Assembly: GCA_019635435.1 (NCBI GenBank)
Contig: JAHBZM010000001.1
Location: 1,612,001-1,676,000 of the forward strand
DNA from: Ramlibacter sp.
GTDB taxonomy: Bacteria > Pseudomonadota > Gammaproteobacteria > Burkholderiales > Burkholderiaceae_C
Direction: 5' to 3'
Length of the DNA: 64,000 nucleotides
Below, piece after piece: positions 8,821 through 15,931 of this stretch. Made by a program: the position numbers and the translations under genes. How positions within the stretch are numbered: position 1 is the first letter of the stretch; every line of letters begins with the position of its first letter. The notes beneath the pieces are model-generated. The model searched no databases. It was given only the letters and a program-made list of their open reading frames with translations, and was not told the DNA's origin.

Positions 8821-8828
8821 GCCGGGCG

Positions 8829-10088
8829 TCAGAACAGCTGGTCGGTGGCTGTGCCCGAATTTGCTATTGTTTTGCTAGCACGAAGTGGCCGCCGGCTCTG
8901 GACTCCAGCCACTTTTTCTTCAAAACTGGCGGCGTCGGCGGCTTTCAGCAGGCTGCCCACGCGCACGCCCAGCAGGCGCAGGCGCTGGCTCAGGTCCACG
9001 CGCTTGAGGCATTGGCCCGCGGCCTGGCGGATGGTTTTGGCATCGGCCGTGAAACTGTCCAGCGTCTGGTCGCGCGTGACGATCCTGAAGTTGTCATAGC
9101 GCAGCTTGATGCCGATGGTCTTGCCCACATAGCCCTTGCGCTGCAGGTCGCCGGCCACGCGCTGGCACAGGTCGGTGAAGATGGCGCCCAGCTCGGCCTT
9201 GTCGCGCACCGCGTGCAGGTCGCGGTCGAAGGTGGTCTCGCGGCTCATCGACACCGGCTCGCTTTCAGTCACCACGGGGCGCTCGTCGCGGCCCCAGGCA
9301 GCGTCGTGCATCCAGGCACCGTAGGACTTGCCGAAATGGTCCACCAGCCACTCGCGCGGCCGCGCCGCGATGTCGCCAATGGTCTTGAGCTCCAGCGCAT
9401 GCAGCCTGATCTCGGCCTTGGGGCCGATGCCGTTGATCTTGCGCACCGGCAGCGGCCAGATGCGCGTCTGCACGTCGCTCTCTTGCACGATGGAGATGCC
9501 ATTGGGCTTGTTGAATTCGCTGGCCATCTTGGCCAGCAGCTTGTTGGGCGCCACGCCGATCGAGCAGGTGAGCCGCGTGGCCTCAAAAATGCTTTTCTGG
9601 ATCAGGCGCGCCAGCACGCGGCCGCCTTCGCGCTGGCCGCCGGGCACGTCGGTGAAGTCGATGTAGACCTCGTCCACGCCGCGGTCTTCCACCAGCGGCG
9701 CGATCTCGCGAATGATGGCCTTGAACTGGCGCGAGTACCGGCGCACTTCCTCAAAGTCCACGGGCAGCACCAGCGCCTGCGGGCACAGCCGCGCCGCTTT
9801 CATCATGCCCATGGCCGAGCCCACCCCAAACTGGCGCGCCGGGTAGGTGGCGGTGGTGATCACGCCGCGGCCCACATAGTCCTTGAGCAGCGGGAAGGCG
9901 GTGGCGGGGATCTCGCTGAGCGGCAGGCCCGCGTACTGGTCGCGCAGCATTTCGTCCACCTTGCGCCGGCCCCCGCCGATCACCACGGGCAGGCCCTTGA
10001 GCTGGGGGTAGCGCAGCAGTTCGACCGACGCATAGAACGCGTCCATGTCGAGGTGGGCAATGCGGCGCGGCAGGGGGGCGGGAGTCAC
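8829..10088 (-). CDS. dinB: DNA polymerase IV (Y-family translesion polymerase)
   Basis: The product is 419 residues with the Y-family palm motifs HLDMDAFYASVE (D14, D16) and VDEVYID (D139/E140), the thumb motif NGIGPKAEIRL, and a little-finger domain to about residue 385. It copies damaged DNA. Two oddities are visible. First, about 33 extra residues lie between PVVIGG and RGVITTATY compared with Escherichia coli DinB. Second, a 59-bp dispersed repeat encodes residues 390-409, between the little finger and the terminal TDQLF, which looks like the beta-clamp-binding motif. The repeat therefore lengthens the flexible clamp tether. No LexA box was identified. Confidence 0.93.
   Translation of the reverse strand: MTPAPLPRRIAHLDMDAFYASVELLRYPQLKGLPVVIGGGRRKVDEMLRDQYAGLPLSEIPATAFPLLKDYVGRGVITTATYPARQFGVGSAMGMMKAARLCPQALVLPVDFEEVRRYSRQFKAIIREIAPLVEDRGVDEVYIDFTDVPGGQREGGRVLARLIQKSIFEATRLTCSIGVAPNKLLAKMASEFNKPNGISIVQESDVQTRIWPLPVRKINGIGPKAEIRLHALELKTIGDIAARPREWLVDHFGKSYGAWMHDAAWGRDERPVVTESEPVSMSRETTFDRDLHAVRDKAELGAIFTDLCQRVAGDLQRKGYVGKTIGIKLRYDNFRIVTRDQTLDSFTADAKTIRQAAGQCLKRVDLSQRLRLLGVRVGSLLKAADAASFEEKVAGVQSRRPLRASKTIANSGTATDQLF
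8863..8921 (-). repeat. 59-bp dispersed repeat, copy A (in frame in dinB)
   Basis: In minus-strand orientation it begins GAAGAAAAAGTGGCTGGAGT and ends with the 17-bp core GCTAGCAAAACAATAGC. It is identical to the hemD copy at 46 of 59 positions without gaps. It encodes EEKVAGVQSRRPLRASKTIA in the tail of DinB. Confidence 0.85.
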
Positions 10089-10122
10089 CGCCCAAGCATA
10101 GCGCCGCGCGGCGCCGCCCGCT

Positions 10123-11826
10123 TCAGCCGGCCTTCAGCACGGCGATGAAGCCGGCCGTGTCGGCGCCATGTTCCTTGCGGATCACGGTGGGCGACAGGTG
10201 CAGCACCTGCAGGCCGTGCTGCGCGGCCAGCCGGCGAATGTAGTCGGGCGACTGCGCGTAGCGGCGCGTGGGCTGCAGCACGAAGTCCTGGCCGTCGCTG
10301 GCCTCGATTGAAAAGCCGAACAGTCCGCCGTCGCGCAGGCAGCGCCTGACCCCCTCGAACACCGGCTGCAGGTCGCCGATGTAGATGAAGACGTCGGTGG
10401 ACACCACAAGGTCAAACGGCTGCGCCTGCTGCTGCAGGAATTCGGTCACGTCGCGGCAGACCAGCTCGGTGTACAGGCCGCGCCGGCGCGCGGCCTCGAG
10501 CATGCCGGGCGACAGGTCCACGCCCACCAGGCTGCGCGCCAGCGGCTGCAGCAGCGGTGCGCACAGGCCGGTGCCGCAGCCCAGGTCGAGGATGTCGCGC
10601 GCGCCGGTGCCAGCCAGCGGCAGCAGCGCTTCATACAGGCGCTCATGGGCCTGGTATTGCAGCTTGCCAACCAGGTGCTCGTCAAAGCGGTCGGCATAGC
10701 GGTCGAACAGGCTCACGATGTAGTCGGGCGGGGCCACGGGCGGTGCCGCCTCGCGGCCCATGGCCGCCAGCGCGAACAGGCCGGCCTGCGCATCGCCGCC
10801 ACAGCGCAGCGCTTCGCGGTAGGACTGCGCGGCTTCGTCCAGCCGGCCCAGTTCGCGCAGCGCGTGCCCCTGGTTGATCAGGGCTTCATGGAAGTCGGGC
10901 TTGATGCGCAGCGCCTCCTGGTAATTCTCCAGCGCCTCGGCGTACTGCTCCATCTGGCCCAGCACGTTGGCGCGGCCGTTCAGCGCCTCGAAGAAGCCGG
11001 GCCGCAGGTGAAGGGCGCGGTCCAGGCTGGCCACGCAATCGTGCGGCGAGCGGCGCAGGGCCTGCAAGGCAAAGGCGCGGTGCATCAGGGCCTCGGGGTA
11101 GTGGGGCCGCAGGCGCAGCGCCTCGTCGTAGTGGGCCAGGGCCTCGTCGAAGCGGCGCGCCTGCTGCAGCGCCAGCCCGTGGTTGAACAGCGCTTCAGGG
11201 AAGGCGGGTTGCAGCTCGAGCGCGCGCCGGAAGCTCGCGGCGCCTTCCTCGTGGCGGTCCAGCAGCGTCAGGCTGGCGCCGCGGTTGTTCCAGACGTCGG
11301 CGTTGGCGGGCTGCATTTGCAGCGCAAAGTCATAGGTCTGCAGCGCCTCGCCGTAACGGCCCAGGCTGTGCAGGCACTGGCCCCGGTAGTTCAGGGCTTC
11401 GACCAGATCGGGCTTGAGGGCCAGCGCCTGTTCAAACGCCTCGACCGCGGGCTCGAAGCGGCCCGCCATGCGCAGCGCCATGCCGCGCGTGAGGTGGGCG
11501 CGCGCATGGCCCGGCGACAGCGCAATGGCCTGGTCGCAGCGCGCCAGCGCTTTGTCGTGCAGGCCGAGGTTAACCAGCACCCACGCCAGGTTGGCCAGCG
11601 CGTCCGGGTCGCTGGCCTGCAGCAGCAACGAGGTCTCGATCAGGCGCCGCGCAAGGAACCAGTCGCCCTGCTGGCTCACGATCACGCCCAGCAGGTGCGG
11701 CACATGCAGGTACGTGGGAAAGGCCTCGAGGATCTGTTCGTACAGCACCCGGGCCTCGGCCAGCTGGCCGCCCTGCTGGAATTCAATGGCTTGGGCGAAC
11801 GCGGCGTCGGCTTCGGTCTGGTTCAT
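10123..11826 (-). CDS. TPR-repeat protein with C-terminal SAM-dependent methyltransferase
   Basis: The product is 567 residues. Residues 1-350 are about ten TPR units (for example ALARCDQAIALSPGHARAHL, ALENYQEALRIKPDFHEALI). A class I Rossmann methyltransferase follows, with motif I ILDLGCGTG at 412-420, an acidic residue in LVGVDLSPGML, and the post-I segment FDLVVSTDVFIYIGDL. There is no signal peptide, so it is cytoplasmic. Such TPR-methyltransferases are common in proteobacteria and their substrates are mostly unknown; the TPRs probably dock the protein substrate. It lies 34 bp from dinB and 27 bp from the TetR gene, all leftward, but nothing shows a shared operon. Confidence 0.85.
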   Translation of the reverse strand: MNQTEADAAFAQAIEFQQGGQLAEARVLYEQILEAFPTYLHVPHLLGVIVSQQGDWFLARRLIETSLLLQASDPDALANLAWVLVNLGLHDKALARCDQAIALSPGHARAHLTRGMALRMAGRFEPAVEAFEQALALKPDLVEALNYRGQCLHSLGRYGEALQTYDFALQMQPANADVWNNRGASLTLLDRHEEGAASFRRALELQPAFPEALFNHGLALQQARRFDEALAHYDEALRLRPHYPEALMHRAFALQALRRSPHDCVASLDRALHLRPGFFEALNGRANVLGQMEQYAEALENYQEALRIKPDFHEALINQGHALRELGRLDEAAQSYREALRCGGDAQAGLFALAAMGREAAPPVAPPDYIVSLFDRYADRFDEHLVGKLQYQAHERLYEALLPLAGTGARDILDLGCGTGLCAPLLQPLARSLVGVDLSPGMLEAARRRGLYTELVCRDVTEFLQQQAQPFDLVVSTDVFIYIGDLQPVFEGVRRCLRDGGLFGFSIEASDGQDFVLQPTRRYAQSPDYIRRLAAQHGLQVLHLSPTVIRKEHGADTAGFIAVLKAG

Positions 11827-11853
11827 GCGCCTGCATGTTACCCGCGCGCGCAG

Positions 11854-12543
11854 TCAGCCCGCGGGCGCGCCCGGGCTGCCCGCACCCATCACGGCCAGCA
11901 CAAAATGGGTCACGGGGTCCGCCAGCTCGGGCAGGGCGGCGGCACCGCGCCGGCGCAGGCAGTCGCGCACCAGTTCCTCGATGCCGCCCACCATGGCCAG
12001 CAGGCTCGCATCCGTGACGTGGGGCGCCTGCGGGTCGTCGCGCTCGCGCAGGGCCTGCAGGGCTCGCCACTGCGCCACCCACTGGTCCAGCACCCAGCCG
12101 CGCCGCTCCAGCGCCTGGGCGCCCGCGCCCAGGGTCTCCACAGAGAACGCCCAGGTCACCTCGGGCGCCGCGGCCAGCGCCTGCAGGTAGGCGCGGATGG
12201 CAACGCGGCTGCGGGCCTGCCAGTCCAGCGCCTCGGTGTCGCGCAGCGCGCGGCGGATGGCGCCGAACAGCGCCTGCATCCCGCGCTCGTAGGCCGCAAG
12301 AAAACAGGCCTGCATGTCGTCGAACTGCTCATAGAAGGTGCGCCGCGACACGCCGGCCAGCGCGATCACGTCGGCCACCGTGGCGGCCTTGAACCCCTTG
12401 GCCGCCGCGATGTGGCTCATGGCGTCGAGCAGGCGCGCGCGCTGCGAGGCCGTCACCGCTTCCTGGGTGAGCGGGTGGCGCCCGCCGCGCGGCAGCGCGC
12501 GCTCGGGCACGGCGGGGCGGGGTGCGGATCTGCTTGCAGCCAT
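11854..12543 (-). CDS. TetR/AcrR family repressor
   Basis: The product is 229 residues from ATG 12543-12541. The N-terminal helix-turn-helix is clear: AAAKGFKAATVADVIALAG then VSRRTFYEQFDDMQACFLAA at about residues 45-85. A helical ligand-binding domain follows. It is divergent from a DUF1304 membrane protein gene 61 bp away, with a palindromic operator between them. By the usual TetR logic it represses that gene and itself, and is released by a small ligand or drug. The open frame allows an upstream start 8 codons earlier, but that codon lies in the AT-rich promoter, so the internal ATG is preferred. Confidence 0.85.
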   Translation of the reverse strand: MAASRSAPRPAVPERALPRGGRHPLTQEAVTASQRARLLDAMSHIAAAKGFKAATVADVIALAGVSRRTFYEQFDDMQACFLAAYERGMQALFGAIRRALRDTEALDWQARSRVAIRAYLQALAAAPEVTWAFSVETLGAGAQALERRGWVLDQWVAQWRALQALRERDDPQAPHVTDASLLAMVGGIEELVRDCLRRRGAAALPELADPVTHFVLAVMGAGSPGAPAG

Positions 12544-12569
12544 CAATGGAAAACGATAACATACCAATC

Positions 12570-12587
12570 AGAAACAATAATGTTTCT
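12570..12587. promoter_or_regulatory. Probable TetR operator in the divergent promoter
   Basis: A perfect inverted repeat AGAAAC-AATAAT-GTTTCT sits between the TetR gene and the DUF1304 gene, in an AT-rich patch 18 bp before the DUF1304 start and 27 bp before the TetR start. The position is right for overlapping both promoters. No other dyad of this size lies in the gap. Confidence 0.6.
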
Positions 12588-12604
12588 CAAATCAGGAGAT
12601 TCCC

Positions 12605-12955
12605 ATGATCGCCATCGTGCTGACCGCGCTGGTCGCCTTGCTTCACTTTTACTTTCTGGTGCTGGAGATGTTCCTGTGGGACAAGCCCATGGGCCGCAAG
12701 GTGTTCAACACCACGCCCGAGTTCGCCACCGCATCCAAAACGCTGGCGGCCAATCAGGGCCTGTACAACGGCTTTCTGGTGGCGGGCTTGGTCTGGGGCC
12801 TGCTGCTGGGCGCGGCAGGCAAGCCCGTACTGATCTTCTTCCTGGGCTGTGTGATCGTGGCTGGCGTGTTTGGCGCGGCCACGGTCAACAAGCGGATTTT
12901 CTTTGTGCAGGCGGTGCCGGCATTGCTGGCTTTGGGCGCGTTGTTGATGGGCTGA
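12605..12955 (+). CDS. DUF1304 family small membrane protein
   Basis: The product is 116 residues with a TCAGGAG ribosome site. It has four predicted transmembrane helices and the family signature: ALLHFYFLVLEMFLW near the N-terminus, then TTPEF and LAANQGLYNGFLVAGLVWG. DUF1304 proteins are small integral membrane proteins, often next to a TetR regulator as here; some are annotated as possible drug or stress proteins, but the function is not established. Transcription probably responds to the ligand of the divergent TetR protein. The gene is followed by an array of structured repeats rather than another gene. Confidence 0.85.
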   Translation: MIAIVLTALVALLHFYFLVLEMFLWDKPMGRKVFNTTPEFATASKTLAANQGLYNGFLVAGLVWGLLLGAAGKPVLIFFLGCVIVAGVFGAATVNKRIFFVQAVPALLALGALLMG

Positions 12956-12990
12956 TGCCTGGCTTGGTTGACGGAGGTGTGTGGCGAGGC

Positions 12991-13231
12991 CGCTTCGCGG
13001 CAGGCGGTGCGCGGCGGGGGCTCACACTGGGGCGGTTGGCGCTTTGCGCCAACTGCACTGCGGTGCTCGCTTCGGGGTCGCGCCGCAGAACTCGCTACGC
13101 GCGCCTTGCGCGCTGCGCTCAGACAGCTGCGGCGAGCTAGATGACGAAGCGCGCTGCGCGCGCCGACCCCGAAGCTGCGCTCCTCGCCGCCCCAGAGATC
13201 GCCCCCGCCGCGCACCGCCTGCCGCGAAGCG
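12991..13231 (+). repeat. Structured inverted-repeat element Y1 (in the gene-free stretch 12956-13533)
   Basis: No gene is seen in this 578-bp gap. Y1 has nested helices: a 31-bp perfect outer stem (12991-13021 with 13201-13231), a 9-bp stem (13027-13035 with 13187-13195), a 12-bp stem GCTTCGGGGTCG (13069-13080 with 13164-13175), and an inner 8-bp stem CGCCGCAG (13081-13088 with 13127-13134). A small hairpin TTGGCGC-TTT-GCGCCAA lies at 13036-13052. The apical segment 13089-13121 and the segment 13139-13163 are identical to those of Y2 in the opposite orientation. Confidence 0.85.
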
Positions 13232-13274
13232 GGGAAGTGGCGCGCTACCTGTAGGCGTGCCAACCATGTTTCAG

Positions 13275-13505
13275 CAAAGGCGTGTACGGCTGGGTCGGGG
13301 TGCGCCTCTGGCGCGCCGAGTAGCGCAGGGCTGGCGGCCGCGCGCGCAGCGCGCTTCGTCATCTGACTCGTCGTGGTTGTTTGAGCGCAGCGCGCAAGGC
13401 GCGCGTAGCGAGTTCCACGACGGGCCGCCAGCCCGAGCAACGCAGGGGAGTCGCCGAAGGCGACCGCGCCAGTGAAGCATCCCGGCCCAGCCGTACACGC
13501 CTTTG
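13275..13505 (-). repeat. Structured inverted-repeat element Y2 (inverted copy of Y1)
   Basis: It is the same architecture as Y1 read on the minus strand: outer stem 13275-13294 with 13486-13505 (20 bp, perfect), CTGGCGCG stem (13308-13315 with 13465-13472), middle stem GGGCTGGCGGCC (13328-13339 with 13423-13434), inner stem CGTCGTGG (13369-13376 with 13415-13422), and the small hairpin GTCGCC-GAA-GGCGAC at 13450-13464. The stems differ in sequence from Y1 but remain paired. The 33-bp apical box (13382-13414) and the 25-bp box (13340-13364) match Y1 exactly. Confidence 0.85.
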
Positions 13506-13533
13506 CCGCGCAAAGACCCGCAAGCAAAAAAAC

Positions 13534-14682
13534 TCAGAAGCTTCCCGGCAGCAAAATCCCCTTGTCCACCGTGCCCATCTTCGTGTGCCCGCAAAAAGCC
13601 ATCGAAAGATCCAGCTCCTTGTGGATGATCTGCAAGGCCTTGCTCACCCCTTCCTCACCCATGGCGCCCAGGCCATACAGGAAAGCGCGGCCAATGTAGG
13701 TGCCCCTGGCGCCCAGCGCCACGGCCTTGAGCACGTCCTGGCCGCTGCGCACGCCGCCGTCCATGTGCACCTCGATGTCGCGGCCCACCGCATCCACCAC
13801 GGCGGGCAGCGCACGGATGCTGGACTCGGCGCCGTCGAGCTGGCGCCCCCCATGGTTGGAGACGATCAGCGCGTCGGCGCCCGACTGCACGGCCAGCCGC
13901 GCGTCTTCCACGTCCTGGATGCCCTTGAGGATCAGCTTGCCGCCCCAGCGCTTCTTGATCCACTCCACATCGCCCCAGTTCAGCCCCGGGTCAAACTGCT
14001 TGGCCGTCCACTCGCTGAGCGAGCCCATGTTTTCCACGCCCTTGACGTGGCCCACGATGTTGCCGAACTGGCGCCGCGAGGTGCCCAGCATGCCCATGCA
14101 CCAGCGCGGCTTGGTGGCCATGTTGATGAGGTTGGCCAGCGTGAGCTTGGGCGGCGCGCTCAGCCCGTTCTTCAGGTCCTTGTGGCGCTGGCCCAGGATC
14201 TGCAGATCAAGCGTGAGCACCAGTGCCGAACAGCCCGCGGCCTTGGCCCGGTCGATCAGGCTTTCAATGAAGGCGCGGTCGCGCATCACATACAGCTGGA
14301 ACCAGAACGGGTGGTTGCCCGTGCTCGCGGCCACGTCTTCGATCGAGCAGATGCTCATGGTGGACAGCGTGAACGGGATGCCGAACTTCTTCGCCGCGCG
14401 CGCCGCCAGAATCTCGCCGTCGGCATGCTGCATGCCGGTCAGGCCGGTGGGGGCAATGGCCACCGGCATGGCCACGTCCTGGCCGACCATCTGCGTGGCC
14501 GTGCTGCGGTTTTCCATGTTGACCGCCACGCGCTGGCGGAACTTGATGGACTGGAAATCGGCTTCGTTGGCGCGGTAGGTGCTCTCGGTCCACGAGCCGG
14601 AATCGGCGTAGTCGTAGAACATGCGCGGCACGCGCTTTTGCGCCAGCACGCGCAGGTCTTCAATGGTGGTGATGACGGCCAT
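13534..14682 (-). CDS. lldD: FMN-dependent alpha-hydroxy-acid dehydrogenase (L-lactate dehydrogenase type)
   Basis: The product is 382 residues, the usual size for LldD and related FMN enzymes. Motifs include PVAIAPTGLTGMQHADGE, QLYVMRD, the catalytic base H277 in SNHGGRQLDG, and the FMN phosphate loop DGGVRSGQDVLKA. It oxidises an L-2-hydroxy acid, most likely L-lactate, to the 2-oxo acid and passes electrons to the respiratory chain at the inner membrane. It is a single gene with no lctP or lldR neighbour, so the exact substrate (lactate, glycolate or mandelate) is not certain. It is divergent from the SelA-like gene. Confidence 0.85.
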   Translation of the reverse strand: MAVITTIEDLRVLAQKRVPRMFYDYADSGSWTESTYRANEADFQSIKFRQRVAVNMENRSTATQMVGQDVAMPVAIAPTGLTGMQHADGEILAARAAKKFGIPFTLSTMSICSIEDVAASTGNHPFWFQLYVMRDRAFIESLIDRAKAAGCSALVLTLDLQILGQRHKDLKNGLSAPPKLTLANLINMATKPRWCMGMLGTSRRQFGNIVGHVKGVENMGSLSEWTAKQFDPGLNWGDVEWIKKRWGGKLILKGIQDVEDARLAVQSGADALIVSNHGGRQLDGAESSIRALPAVVDAVGRDIEVHMDGGVRSGQDVLKAVALGARGTYIGRAFLYGLGAMGEEGVSKALQIIHKELDLSMAFCGHTKMGTVDKGILLPGSF

Positions 14683-14777
14683 GGGGTGTCTCCTCGTAAG
14701 CCTTCGATGCTATCGGTTCCGCCGCGCGCCGGATTGAAGAAATTTTGAACGCGGCGCTTGCGGGCACAATTTTGCTC

Positions 14778-15905
14778 ATGCCCGATGCACCAGCCTACCC
14801 GCCCGTTCCGCTGCGCCACGTCATCAACGCCTGGGGCTCGCCCACGCCTTATGGCGTGTCGCGCAGCGACGCCGCCGTGGCCCAGGCCGTGGCCGCCATG
14901 CTGCAGCGCCATGTGGTGATGGCCGACCTGCAGGCCGAAACGGGTCGCGCGCTGGCCCGCTGGGCGGGTGCCGAGGCCGGCTGCGTGACCCATTGCACGG
15001 CGGCGGCCCTGACGCTCGCTGTGGCGGCCTGCATGGCGGGCGCCGATGGGCAGCGCATCGCGCAATTGCCCGATGCCACCGGCCTGCCGGCGCGGGTGGC
15101 GTTGCTCACGGCACATCAGATTCATTACGGCCATGCCTTGACCCAGGCCATCCGCCTCGCGGGCGCGCAGCCCGTGCCCTGCGACTCGCTGGCCGCCCTC
15201 GGCAATGCGCTGGACGCCGGCGGTGTGGCGTGCGTGCTGGCCGTGGAGTCGCACTTGGCAGACGGGTCCGGCCCCGCCACCACCGCGAGCCTGCTGGCGC
15301 AGGCCCGGCGCGCGGGGGTCCCGCTGGTGCTGGATGCCGCGGCGCAGGACTGGCGTGCCCGCGAGCTGGTGGCGGCCGGCCCCGACCTCGTGCTGCTCAG
15401 CGGCCAGAAGTACCTGCGCAGCCCCACGGCTGGCCTGGTGCTGGGCCGCGCCGGACTGGTGGCGGCGCTGGATGCCCAGCACACAGGGATTGGCCGCGCC
15501 ATGAAGCCGACCAAGGAGGCGCTGGCCGGCGTGCTCGCGGCGCTGCAGGTGCGCGCGGGGGAGCCTGCCACTCACTGGCTGGCGCGGCAGCGGCTCAGGG
15601 TGGACCATGTGGCCGCGCAGGCCGCGCGCTGGCCAGGCGTGCGGGTGCAGCGCGAAAGCGACCCGCTGGGCAACGGCTTTGACCGCCTCTGGCTCTCGCT
15701 GGACGCCGCCGTGACCGATGTCGATGCGGCGCAGCTGGCGCAGCGCCTGCGCGACGGCGACCCGGTGGTGGCCGTGGCCCCGCACCGGTTGGCGCAAGGC
15801 CAGATCGGGCTGGAACTGACGGCCGTGGACGATGACGAACTGCCGTTGCTCTGCCAGTTGCTGGCGCAGGCCCTGGCCGGTGGTGCAGCGGCAGCGGGGC
15901 GCTGA
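14778..15905 (+). CDS. PLP-dependent SelA/DgaE-like lyase or aminotransferase-fold protein
   Basis: The product is 375 residues from ATG 14778. The fold-type I pattern is visible: a Gly/Ala-rich cofactor segment around CVTHCTAAALTLAVAACMAG, the cofactor aspartate in VPLVLDAAAQDW, and the Schiff-base lysine in LLSGQKYLRSPTAGLVLG. This lysine context resembles selenocysteine synthase and D-glucosaminate-6-phosphate ammonia-lyase relatives. No Shine-Dalgarno precedes the ATG. A TTGAAC/CAATTT promoter-like pair (14745-14772) would place the transcript start at or near the A of the ATG, so the mRNA may be leaderless. No selB or selC is nearby, so a role in selenocysteine synthesis is unlikely. The substrate is unknown. 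Confidence 0.7.
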   Translation: MPDAPAYPPVPLRHVINAWGSPTPYGVSRSDAAVAQAVAAMLQRHVVMADLQAETGRALARWAGAEAGCVTHCTAAALTLAVAACMAGADGQRIAQLPDATGLPARVALLTAHQIHYGHALTQAIRLAGAQPVPCDSLAALGNALDAGGVACVLAVESHLADGSGPATTASLLAQARRAGVPLVLDAAAQDWRARELVAAGPDLVLLSGQKYLRSPTAGLVLGRAGLVAALDAQHTGIGRAMKPTKEALAGVLAALQVRAGEPATHWLARQRLRVDHVAAQAARWPGVRVQRESDPLGNGFDRLWLSLDAAVTDVDAAQLAQRLRDGDPVVAVAPHRLAQGQIGLELTAVDDDELPLLCQLLAQALAGGAAAAGR

Positions 15906-15931
15906 CGCGGTCGCGGGCTGGCGTGTGCCCG

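Noticed and set aside
12991..13505. CRISPR array or insertion-sequence ends
   Set aside because: Repeats are inverted and nested rather than direct and spaced, and no transposase is enclosed.
12956..13533. Short open frames across the Y1/Y2 array (for example 81-257 codons)
   Set aside because: They read through inverted repeats in all frames, have no ribosome sites and give only repetitive basic peptides.
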